Source of the DNA: Favolaschia claudopus
Lineage: Eukaryota; Basidiomycota; Agaricomycetes; Agaricales; Mycenaceae
Assembly (NCBI GenBank): GCA_037176885.1
Contig: JAWWNJ010000028.1
Location: 620,001-684,000, forward strand
Length of the DNA stretch: 64,000 nt
Direction: 5' to 3'
Each line of letters starts with the position of its first letter. The stretch's first letter is position 1. Made by a program: the position numbers and the translations under genes. The notes below the pieces were generated by a model. It saw only the letters and a list, made by a program, of their open reading frames with translations. It was not told the DNA's origin and made no database searches. Shown piece by piece: positions 35,937-45,578 of this stretch.

Positions 35937-36345
35937 TGAATGTGATATGAGGGGGCGCAGATCGTCTTGTCGCCGATGCGAGCACAGGAATCTCGGTCTA
36001 TCCCGGTCTATCGTCTTGTGCGAGGACGACTAGTTTCGGATGGAGGCACGGGGATGCCGCGCTGGAGCGAAACGCCTGCGTGGAATAACTGGCACAGGTA
36101 GGCAGCTCGGGGCGGTAAGCAGCCGCGGAAGCCCCTGCGAGGCTGCAACCGCGACGGCTTGGCACTGGAGTCGAAGAGCGCAAAGATCGCCATGCGTCTC
36201 CCGCCTCTCATGTATCTTTACGTCGCTCGTATCTTGTGTGTTGGCTTGTCTTGGAGTACTGTAGATCATGAAGGCCCGAAGGTAGCTCACCATAGCTTCC
36301 CCTTTCACTAGCAAAACATAGAATTACATTACTTTGATGCTGATT
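35937..36345. other. Spacer between convergent F-box genes A and B
   Basis: Both 3' UTRs. Recognisably duplicated at 41642-42100 (shared ATATGAGGGG and GATCGCCATG segments). Confidence 0.5.
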
Positions 36346-37287
36346 CTAGCTACTGAGCGGAAACCATTGGCGATCCCAACTGCGCAAATGTATATCCATC
36401 CCTTCTGCCGCAAGTTCCTGCAGTCCCGCATAGACGGCGGGATCTGGTTCGGGATCGTCACGCTTATCGAGAGTCAGGGAAGCCCGGACAAGCTTCGATC
36501 GTCGGGAAAATAGCACGCGAAGAAACGCTGCGTAGCACCTTTCGGCAATATATTCGCATTCCGAGTCGATTTCCAATGTACCAAGGTTCGGAACAAGTTG
36601 TAACGCAGAGTCCGAGAGAGTAGAGGGGGGGATATCGAGCAGAGAGGGGTCGTGGTATGTCAATTTCACATACAGTTTTAGACACTCCAGGCTGGGGACA
36701 AGACGAAGGCAGTCTGTAACATCCGCCCACTGGGAGTCGTAGGCCAGAATCAAGGTGTGTAAAGGTGGCGAAGAGCGTCGAAGAAAGGAGGAAAGAGCGG
36801 CAGGGGAGGTGACGGAGAATGTAAGGTGGAGGGTCTGTAGGGATGGTAATGTGAGATATGGGAGCATCCTGATGTCGCACTGGCAGAGACGACCGTCGCT
36901 TCGAGGCGACCCTAATTTCAAGGTATGCAGATTCGAGACAAGTTCGCCGTCTTCCTCCTCATCGTCTTCGCTGTCATCAATGAGCACGTCTATTTTAACA
37001 TCTCGGTCAAATATGCATTCCTGGAGGTTTGGAGCCAGGCGCAAAAGCTTGAGAACGACGAAAGGATTGAAATAGCACACGTCCATGTACCCCTCTGCAT
37101 TTTCGAATTTTAAGGCCCCGACTTTCATTGCCTTGAGGTTAGGGAGGAGCCCAAGGGCGTCAACACTACGGGCACCGAGCTGTTCCTGGTAGAGGCTGAG
37201 ATACTGTATTTGATTGGCAAATTGCCTCATAATGATGCCAAGTTCCAGGCTCAAATTTGTGTGGAGGTGAATGGATAAGGGATAACG

Positions 37288-38677
37288 CCCAGTCAAAAGT
37301 CGGTCGGATAGTTTGAGATGTTTTGAGATGCAATGGCACAAGAAAAATCAAAAGGAATGATTTGAGATCGTTTGTCGCAGGTGAGCAAACCATCTCGTTT
37401 CGCCACATAAGGGGCGCTCAATTCTTGAGCTCAAGTCGACCGAACCCAACCCAACACTAGCCGATGTCTATGGTTGCTATGCCGCCGTCCTGTGGCTGTT
37501 TGCTCGCTCTGAGCCAGATCTCCCTCCTAGCGGGTAGAAACTCTGGTTTTCGCGTCCTATCCTACGTGCAAGTGTTTAAAAATTACTGCCCCATTTTTTT
37601 CCTGGATTAATTCGCGTTTTTCGCCCAGTACGACGCGTTGTGTATCGTTTTCGAGTAGTGGTTACATAAGGAGACAAGGAAACCATCAACAGCGGCTAAC
37701 CATCGGCTAAGGGAAAGTTTGGGTTCGGTCGACTTGAGCTCAAGAATTGAGCACCCCTATAGCTCTCCAGCGCTCCAGAAAGCCTACCCTCGGACCTCTG
37801 TCTGAGTCACCCATCGGCCCTTGGCAACAGGCAACATAAATGATGCCAATTTCCGCCACGTCACTTCTTGCTCTCTCTTGTCTTCTCCCACATCGTCTCC
37901 CGGGTCCCCTCTTCTGCCTGCTCCGTCTCCTCAATCTTTCCGCTTTCTGTGCCCAACCAGCGCCAAGTGCATACATTTCCGATCATTCATGTCCTTTTGT
38001 CTAACGCTGCCTACAGACGACATCCGTCTCAGGTGAAGCTTACCACGTGCGGGGGTTTTTGTCGAGGTCGAGGGTATGTCTGGCACTATACTCCGTGTGC
38101 AACAACAACGGCCTTACCACATGCTTCTAGACCCCAACCGCCAATCGCACGGACCAATAGAAATCTGTGGCAGCTGGCTCGACGGTGGTGAGTGAATCTT
38201 CTGCACTCTCTCCGACTCGTCTTCAATCGTCTCATGGTTTCTTCTCGACTTTCTAGGTCCCCGAACTAGACAACGCGCGTACAAGGCAATATTCGAGTCC
38301 CCGCTATCCAATGTGCGGTCGCTTTGCCGCTGTGGTTACCGATCTGGATGCTTGGGGATGGTACAGGTAAGTGTGTACGGGTTCCTTCAACTTCCTAGTA
38401 TAGTGTGTATTCACTACCATTGGCTGTACCACTGTACATTTTTATCTCAATGCATCTCACCTTTCCACAAATATTTGGTTGACACCACGATACCTTGCGA
38501 TTCGCGTGGAATGATTTGAGATGAATTGCGCAAAATTCTCGGACTATCACAATCCAGCTCGTACCATAACGCTTTTCAGTGCAAATTAGCGGAATTGTTT
38601 GAACTCCGGCGAAATGATTTGAAGATTGCTCGTTTCATCTCGTTTCTTTGCAATCCATCTCGTGGACTTTTCACTGG
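37288..38677. mobile_element. Non-autonomous DNA element (1.39 kb), hAT-like, in gene B
   Basis: Flanked by GGATAACG at 37280-37287 and 38678-38685, an 8-bp target-site duplication. Ends are short inverted repeats (CCAGTCAAAAGTC on the left, CCAGTGAAAAGTC inverted on the right; the exact boundary may vary by 1-2 bp). Subterminal TTGAGATG/GAGATG motifs recur near both ends. No transposase was seen, so it is non-autonomous. It carries a nested MITE at 37410-37758. Confidence 0.75.
37410..37758. mobile_element. Nested MITE with about 40-bp inverted repeats
   Basis: 349 bp with ends AGGGGCGCTCAATTCTTGAG (left) and, inverted, AGGGGTGCTCAATTCTTGAG (right); similarity continues through GCTCAAGTCGACCGAACCCA. 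Flanked by ATA on both sides (37407-37409, 37759-37761), so the target site is TA or a 3-bp site. Lies wholly inside the 37288-38677 element, so it arrived later. Confidence 0.8.
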
Positions 38678-38709
38678 GGATAACGGCCAGCTCGATGGAG
38701 CCAAAAGCC

Positions 38710-39598
38710 TAGACTCGTGAACCAGTCGGTGCGGAGGTCAGCATTCCGAGAGGATCCGGTTTGACAGATCAGACAAATATTTGGGAGGATAAATATTTGG
38801 TTGTGATGGACGGGCTGACCTCCTTACCGACTGGGCCGGTCCGTTGACATTTTGGCTGATGGTCGTCTCCCCGCCATTTAAGAGGTGCGGACTTCGTCAA
38901 AAAACACTGAAACCCCGCTAAAAATGTGTCGGAACTTCCTATATGAAACATGGATAACTTTTGATTCTCTATCGATTGAGAAAAAGTTGCTTTTTGACGA
39001 ATTTTGAAGTTTCTGGGCTGGATAGAGAGCCGTGTAGCTGGAAATCGTAGCTTTGAGTATCGATACACGTTTTTATTTGGTTTTCCGCTCTAAATGTGGC
39101 GGGACTGAAGAGAAAGAGACGCGTCTTCCTGTTTTCTGTGAGCAGCGTCACGGATTGTGACATGTGTTACGCGTCGCGTTCTGTCAGTGATCTGTCATGT
39201 TTGAGGGCTGACTTTGCGACTCTCACTTGCTTTGTGCTACGTTCTCACAGGCAGTCCTTCCCAAACTTTGTCTGAAGCTGGAGTTAAACCTCGAGTACCC
39301 TCAGAAGGTATTTTTGAGGGTTTCAACTAGTTTTGCACTTGAAAACAGCATGTACCTGAAAATTTGTCCCCAAAACAAGTTGGGCTCATTCGGTAGAGAA
39401 TCAAAAACTATTCATTTTTCATATAGGAAGTTTTGGCACTTTTTCTGAAGCTTTCCGAGTGTTTTCTACGAAGTCCGCACCTTTCAAATGGCGGACAGAA
39501 ATCCATCAGCCAAAATGGTAACGGTTCGGCCCAGCCGGTAATTCAGTGGTCTTGTTCCGCAAGAGCACGTGAAGAATTACCGGATGGGGACGAGCCTA
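38710..39598. mobile_element. Fold-back-like DNA element (889 bp) in gene B
   Basis: Flanked by CCAAAAGCC at 38701-38709 and 39599-39607, a 9-bp (or 8-bp) target-site duplication. The outer ends are TAGACTCGTG and, inverted, TAGGCTCGTC. Long imperfect inverted repeats follow inside: about 38822-38947 against 39415-39545 share CATTTTGGCTGATGG, GCCATTT, GGTGCGGACTTCGT and ACTTCCTATATGAAA. Each end also carries its own small hairpin (38722-38835; 39532-39588). No coding capacity seen. Confidence 0.78.
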
Positions 39599-39931
39599 CC
39601 AAAAGCCCATTATTTGAGCTCGTGGAAGATCGAAATATATGGTTGCCCATAAATCTGGGAGCGACAGCGCCATGTCAGTCCATCGATGGCAGACATTCAG
39701 CAGGAGCATTGGAGCTCTGCGAGGGTCTGGTTTGGGAGGCCCTTTCGGCAGAAGATACTGGAATATCTGGGATGCCAGTTCGAGAGGTAGTCGCGAGAAG
39801 GGATCGCGAATGTCGTTCAGTTCGCGCAGAGCAGCACTCTTCAGCTGATGCAGCTGTCTGAGTACCTCTGTTTGCAGTTCGATATCTGCTGTAAGCTTGG
39901 AAATGCGAGTTTCGATTTCCTCGATCGACAT

Positions 39932-40984
39932 CCTGGTTTTCTGGATGAAAGAGGTCCAGATGAGCAACGCCGCACTGGACAAAACAAAGTTGGACAATTC
40001 TCACTGCGTTGACCTTGGATGCTAGTAGAAGGTCTGAAATACTTGATGGGTCAGTACGCCGCCCGCCAGTCTAATAGATATCACAGAGGCGAAAAAGAAA
40101 AAATCGAGCGTCGTGGACGCAGGAGAGGTAACTCCAGGGTAACTCAAATAAGAGCGACGTGCGTGATCCGATCAGCTGCAGCTGTCCGCTTCTCCAAACT
40201 CACCTTGACCAGATCCATCGCGCTGCTAGACGACTCTTGACTCACAGAGTACCACCGTAAAAGCGTCGACTACTTGGTACTTGACCTCACCCTCGTGGAA
40301 GCAAGATTTGCACGGCTCGAGACTCTGAAGCCAACGTTATAGATCTAGTATCGAGAGTTTTGGAAGATTTTCTTGGGGACTGCTGAAACCACAGAGGCGT
40401 CCTGGTCCCGACCGATCCCGTTCTCTGACGACTCTTACGATTGACATTCACTTGAATCATCAGCCTGCTGAGGCAATACTGCGGCCGACATACCATTCTC
40501 GGTGTTTTCTTTTCTTTTACAACTCAGCATCAAAGCATGCCATCTGTAAAGGGAGACCCTTTCTTTCGGGCATCGAGCCAACCCGCAAAAAAGCTGTAGT
40601 ATGCCCTTGTCGGTCGCTCCAGTGTCGGCGACATTTCACAGGTGAAAACCTTTTTCGAGGCGCTATACCGCCCCTAGGTCAGCCGGTGCTCACTGCACAG
40701 TTCAGGTATCTGCGGGCTGCGTCCTCGTAGTATAACCTGAAGGGTTGAGACCGCCTTTTCAAGCATCTCAAGTGACGTTGGATCGATGAAGTCACACATA
40801 GAGGGTTTTCAATGGCAGCTTTGACCTAGACTCGGTTGTCGGGGAACGCGCATGTACAATGAGGTACGTTTTTGCTCAAAGATTCGATGACTGTTTCTAA
40901 CACACCGACAGAAATTCTACAATGACCTTTGTAACAATACTGTACACTTTCCATTGCTCGATTGCCGATTGAAAATGCTGCTCC
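39932..40984. other. Region upstream of gene B
   Basis: No gene seen. Duplicated with divergence at about 43409-44520, which supports one duplication covering promoter and gene. Confidence 0.5.
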
Positions 40985-41641
40985 CGCCTTGCGTATCATA
41001 CCCACCCGTACACTGGCATCCACATCCGGTGTCGCGCATTCAGATCATCGACACGTTTCGTCGTCAATTCAACGGCCGCGGGCGCTCTTCCATCGACACT
41101 CTCACTCGCCGACGCATTCGGTCCGCTCTAAGCCTGCGCAAGCCTGCAAACATTTCGCGTCGATGTCGACCCGTTGACGCTCGCCATGACGGATGCGGAC
41201 GTCCGCGCTATGGCGCACGCCTGGCGTCTTCTCACAGCACTCGTTATCACTCCTCCGCGGGCGAACGAGCTGCACCACCAAATGTAGATTGTATACGCTC
41301 TGGGACTTGGCGAGCCGCTGTCAGCGTTTGAGGACGTTGGCGATTGAGGTGGATGCGGAGGTCGCGAATGGATATCACGCAAATGAAGGGGCTGGGACGA
41401 TTCAACCGCGGATGGTGAAGAGTCGGAGTCGAGGCGAAGCCTTAGCGGACATTCAGTAGTGATGGAGGAGCTCACGCTGTTCTCCTCGCCATGCGGAGAC
41501 AAGCCGCTGCTCGTCGCGGACTTTCTGAATCGCGCGTTTCCGCGCCTTCCTGAGCGGGCGTTCCATGTTTATTGGTCGGGCGAAGGCCAGGATGGGAGGC
41601 GGCGGTGGGATGTGGTTGCGGAGGCGTTGGGTCATCCATGA
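40985..41641 (+). pseudogene. Decayed 3' copy of F-box gene A (A')
   Basis: Matches about 35285-35936 of gene A, but the frame is broken several times: the stretch matching the LRR-like region reads in shifting frames and contains small deletions, for example where gene A codes the Asp/Gly run AWDDSSADGDG. The final about 60 codons (41459-41641, MMEELTLFSSPCGDKP to VVAEALGHP) are open again. The 5' half with the F-box is absent; upstream sequence instead continues the region upstream of gene B. It cannot make a functional F-box protein. Confidence 0.85.
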
Positions 41642-42100
41642 TAGATGTGATATGAGGGGCTACCCAGGAGGGGCGCAGATGGTCTTGTCGCCGATGCTCC
41701 AGGGGCAGTGAGTTTCGGTTGGACGTATGGGGAAGCCGCGCTAGAGCGACAGGCCTGCGTGGGGTAAACAAGGGATATATGGCGGGCAGCTTCGGGCGGT
41801 GAGCAGCTGCGGAAGCCGCTGCGAGGCTGCAACCGCGACTCGGCTGTACACTCGAGTCGAAGAGCGCAAAGATCGCCATGAATCTCCTGACTCTCGCATA
41901 TCTTTACGCTCGCATGTTGTGTGCCGAGGTTGTCTTGCAGCAGGTCATGAAGACCCGGCGGTAGCTCACCGCAGCTCCCCTTTTCAATAGGCAAACATAC
42001 AATTACATTACTTCGATACTTATCTTGTGCGCGCGAGCGGTAGACTGCTGTAAATTATGAGCTTACAATGTACAGTGTGCTGCGTCTCCATTCCTTCTGG

Positions 42101-43408
42101 CTACCGCAGCGGAAACCACTGGATCCAACCTGAACCGCGCATCTGTATATCCATCCCCGATGCCGCAAGTTCCTGCAGTCCCGCATAGACAACGGGACCT
42201 GGCTCGGGATCGTCCCACCCACTGAGAATCAGGGAAGCCCGGACAAGCTTCGATCGCCGGGAAAATAGAAGGTGAAGGAAAGCTGCGTAGCACCTCTCGG
42301 CATTATATCTGCACTGCGCCTCGATTTCCAACGTAACAAGGTTTGGCACGAGGTGTAGGGTAGAGTCCGAGAGAGTAGAGGGGGGTACATCAAGGAAAGC
42401 CGGCTCGCGGTGCCAGTGATTAACATACAGTTTGAGATGCTCCAGGCTGGGGACAAGACGAAGGCAGTCCGTAAAATTGGCCGTCTGGGAGTCGTAGGCT
42501 AGAATCAAGGTGTGTAAAGGGGGCGAAGAGCGTTGTAGAAAGGAGGAAAGATCGACGGGGGAGATGACTGTGGTGGAGAACGTGAGGTGAAGGGTCTGCA
42601 GAGATGGCAGTGTAAGGTGTCGGAGCATCTTGTTGCTGCACCCATAACTGCCGCTTTGGGGCGAGCCCAATTTCAAGGTACGCAAATTCGGAAAAAGTCC
42701 GCCGTCGTTCTCTTCTTCATCGTCTTCGTCGTTCTCGTCTGTCGAAACCCCTTGATCGAACACACATTCCTGGAGATTCGGAGCCAGGCGCAAAAGCTTG
42801 AGAATGGCGGAAGGACAGTAAGAATATAAGTTCCAGTTTAAGGTATCATGATCCGTAAACCCCTGTGAAGGGTCGAAATCAGATTTCAAAAACCCGATTT
42901 TCATTGCCTCGAGATTGGGGAGGAGCCCGATGGCAAAAGTATTGGCGGAGAGCTGTTCCTGGTGGAGGCTGAGATACCGTATTTGATTGGCAAATTGCCT
43001 CATAATCAAGACAAGTTCCGAGCTCAGATCCGTGCGGAGGTCAATGGATAAGAGATGACGGCCAGCTCGGTGGAGCCAACCTTCCATTATATGAACGTGC
43101 GGAAGATCAACATATATGGTTGCCCATAAATCTGGGAGCGACTGTGCCATCTCAGTCCATCGATGGCAGACATTCAGCAGTAGCAGTGGAACTGCGCGAG
43201 GGTCTGGTTTGGGAGGACCGTCCGGCCGACAATACTGGAATATCTGGTATAATAATTCGGGAGGTAGTCGCGGGAAGGGATCGCGAATGTCGTTCAGCTC
43301 GCGCTGAGCAGCACTCTTCAACTGATGCAGCTGTCTGAGTACCTCTGTTTGCAGTTCAATATCTGCTTCAAGCTTGGAGATGCGAGCTTCGATTTCCTCG
43401 ATCGACAT
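42101..43408 (-). CDS. F-box protein with LRR-like region (gene B', intact paralogue)
   Basis: A single-exon 435-residue protein. It starts with a coiled coil (MSIEEIEARISKLEADIELQ, heptad pattern) followed by the F-box FPRLPPELLYQIFQYC and LLLLNVCHRWTEMAQSLPDL, the arrangement common in basidiomycete F-box proteins. Leu-rich repeats follow (LPSLQTLHLTF, LVPSLEHLKLYV, LVPNLVTLEIEA), with an acidic insert (DENDEDDEEEN) at about 42710-42740. Upstream codons in the same frame reach 43756, but the Met at 43408 opens the conserved coiled coil and is matched in gene B. Likely an SCF substrate receptor; target unknown. Confidence 0.82.
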   Translation of the reverse strand: MSIEEIEARISKLEADIELQTEVLRQLHQLKSAAQRELNDIRDPFPRLPPELLYQIFQYCRPDGPPKPDPRAVPLLLLNVCHRWTEMAQSLPDLWATIYVDLPHVHIMEGWLHRAGRHLLSIDLRTDLSSELVLIMRQFANQIRYLSLHQEQLSANTFAIGLLPNLEAMKIGFLKSDFDPSQGFTDHDTLNWNLYSYCPSAILKLLRLAPNLQECVFDQGVSTDENDEDDEEENDGGLFPNLRTLKLGSPQSGSYGCSNKMLRHLTLPSLQTLHLTFSTTVISPVDLSSFLQRSSPPLHTLILAYDSQTANFTDCLRLVPSLEHLKLYVNHWHREPAFLDVPPSTLSDSTLHLVPNLVTLEIEAQCRYNAERCYAAFLHLLFSRRSKLVRASLILSGWDDPEPGPVVYAGLQELAASGMDIQMRGSGWIQWFPLR

Positions 43409-44531
43409 TCTGGCTTCTGGATGAAGGAGGTCAAGGCCCGGGGCGAGCAACTGGGCGAGACAAAATTGGACAATTCTCACTACGTTGGCCGTAAAGTGGA
43501 TGCTAATAGAGTTGAGCCTGAAGCAATGGGTCGGTACGCCCTGCGGACTGTATGTTACAATGGCGAAAAGAGAAAAACCGAGTGTGGAGGACGCAGAAGA
43601 GGGAGACCGTATTACCCCGTAGCATACCCCTATATCCAGTGATGCAGTGATATGATCAGCTGCGGCTGTACGGCGCATTGACCAGGCCTGGCTCACCTGT
43701 GGACTTTCACCGTCGTGCTGCTCGAGGACTCTCAGGCTTGACTGACGGAACACCACCGTAAATCAGCGTCAAATTACTTGATACTTGGCCTGCCTTGGAA
43801 TCAAGATTCGTCGGGCTCAAGACTCCGAAGCCAGTGAGATAAGTTTTTTGACCATGGACTGCTGAAACCGCAGAGGTGTCCCAACAGAGCCCACTCTCTG
43901 ACGACTTTTGCGGTCGGCACATGCCTACTATCAGCTTGAAAGTTGAAGTTGAAGCAAGCCTGCGTGCTGTTCCTCGGTGTTTTACTCCCTAAAGCATGTC
44001 CGCCAATCTTGCTGTAAATCGGGACCACTTCCCTCGAGCATTGCCGCAAAATGGAGCCGTAGCATGACCTTGTCGATCGCTCCAGTGTCGGCGACAATAA
44101 CCCCCTTGCACACTGTGCCTTTTCTCCCGGGGCTTCTGGTGTGCTCGCTGCGAAGTTAGGGTTTCTGTGGGCGGCGTCCCCGTGGTTCGGCTTGAAGTGT
44201 CGAGACGACGTCGTGCATCTGAAAGCGCCACACGACCTGATTGCTATGGGAATGCACTCACATTTTGGCAGAGTTGTCGGTCGACCAAGTTCAAGTCGCG
44301 CATGAAGTGTTTTCCATGACCTGGGCTCGGTTGTGGGAGCTTTCGCCTGCACAGCTTTCGCGGCGTCGCCTGCACATCCACGACGAGGTGAGTATTTGCT
44401 CAGGCATTCGATAACCATTCATAACACACCGACAGAATTTCTACAACAGCTTTGCTATTACAATACTGTACACTTGCATTCCTTCATTGACAAAGCGAAA
44501 TCCGACCGAAAATGCTGCCCCCGCCATGACT

Positions 44532-44924
44532 TCATGCCTCCCCCTCATTCTTCTCCTCTTCAGGGACTTTGACGAGCGCAGCTGTCTCGAGCATCTCATA
44601 GAATTCTTTCTCCCCATAATACACCGCTTCCGGTCCGTCATCAGCAAACACGACGTAGAAAACGGTTTTCTGCTTGGACAGGTATCGTGCTGCCAACTGG
44701 AATGCCTCGAGTTCTTCGTCGCCGTCCTCGTTCCGAGAGATGAACGTGAGTCCAAGGAGGCGGTCGGGGTCTTGCTTGTAGCCTCTGATATCGGCTTTGG
44801 TGACTGGGACGCGCTCACAGCCGTCGACGAGCGAGTATGAGAAGGGGTCTGCGGGCCATGTCATTGGAGCTGAGTCGGTGAACATTGTCGAACCGAAGTC
44901 GGGGTCTGAGGGATTGGAATTCAT
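44532..44924 (-). CDS. Small acidic protein, function unknown
   Basis: An uninterrupted 130-residue frame from ATG at 44924 (MNSNPSDPDFGSTMF) to a stop at 44532. It is acidic, has no signal peptide or membrane segment, and reads like a folded globular protein (SLVDGCERVPVTKADI, GYKQDPDRLLGLTFISRN, EAFQLAARYLSKQKTVFYVV). An in-frame extension upstream to 45038 is possible. I do not recognise the family. It sits just beyond the segmental duplication. Confidence 0.55.
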   Translation of the reverse strand: MNSNPSDPDFGSTMFTDSAPMTWPADPFSYSLVDGCERVPVTKADIRGYKQDPDRLLGLTFISRNEDGDEELEAFQLAARYLSKQKTVFYVVFADDGPEAVYYGEKEFYEMLETAALVKVPEEEKNEGEA

Positions 44925-45578
44925 GCTGTGGTGGCTGTGAGAAGGAAACGTTGGGTGGGGGCGGGGGTTTCGCTGGACGAAGACAGTGGACAGTTCATGA
45001 GTCCCCTGGGCATCGGAGAAAGCTGGACGAGTTCTCACTATAGTGCGTAAAGCGGTGCGCTCTTTTCTCGAAATGAATTAGGAAGTCTATTCTCGGCGCG
45101 TCTGAGTACCAGGAAATCAGTGGCATGGATGTATGCTACAGTGGTTTGGCTCACCTGATATGTCGTGGACTGATTCTCCGAGAACTGGAAGAAGATGTTC
45201 GTCGCGGTGTGTGGATCAGATGCACGTCGGTACTTGTGGGTGGGCGTGTAGACAAGGCTTTGACGTTGATACTCGGAGGGCGACGGCTTCAAGTGGGTGG
45301 CAGAGATGGCAGAGATTCAAGATGACAAGAAGCGGTGGCACGGAACGCGTCCAATTTATATGAGTCTATTGTTCGGCAAACACTGTCAAACAACCAAATC
45401 GCAAATTCCCTTTTTTGGACAGTATCTTCGAGCTGTTTTTAAATGGATAAAAGCCATGTGATTGCATCCCCACTTTATGTGATAATTTACAAGTAATCAT
45501 GTACAGATCGAATTTTTGCTCCGCTAGAATTACCTACCGTCGCGTGAAACCAAATGACCACGCAATAATCATGATGTT
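44925..45578. other. Intergenic, no gene supported
   Basis: Possible 5' exon of the small acidic protein near 45038 and the 3' UTR of the membrane-protein gene. Nothing else seen. Confidence 0.35.

Larger units (their letters stand above)
36346..39931 (-). pseudogene. F-box/LRR-like gene B, split by two transposon insertions
   Basis: Coding sequence survives in three pieces: 39931-39608 (MSIEEIETRISKL, coiled coil, then the F-box FSRLPLELASQIFQYLL), 38709-38686 (LHRAG) and 37279-36346 (LRR-like region to QWFPLSS). Between them lie two unrelated elements, each flanked by a repeat of the target site. The intact paralogue at 42101-43408 is continuous across both points and matches all three pieces in order. 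Each remaining piece is open and in the paralogue's frame, so the insertions are the only visible damage. As it stands it cannot make the full protein. Confidence 0.88.
34197..40980. repeat. Segmental duplication, left unit (genes A and B)
   Basis: Contains gene A, gene B and about 1 kb upstream of B. From about 35285 to 40980 it matches 40981-44520 in order and orientation, apart from the transposons inserted in B. Matches include gene 3' ends, the spacer and the region upstream of B (e.g. GGACTGCTGAAACC, CTCCAGTGTCGGCGACA, ACACACCGACAGAA in both). Confidence 0.8.
40981..44520. repeat. Segmental duplication, right unit (A' and B')
   Basis: Order and orientation as in the left unit: 3' part of A, spacer, B, upstream of B. 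It lacks the transposons present in the left unit, so those arrived after the duplication or were never in this copy. Confidence 0.8.
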
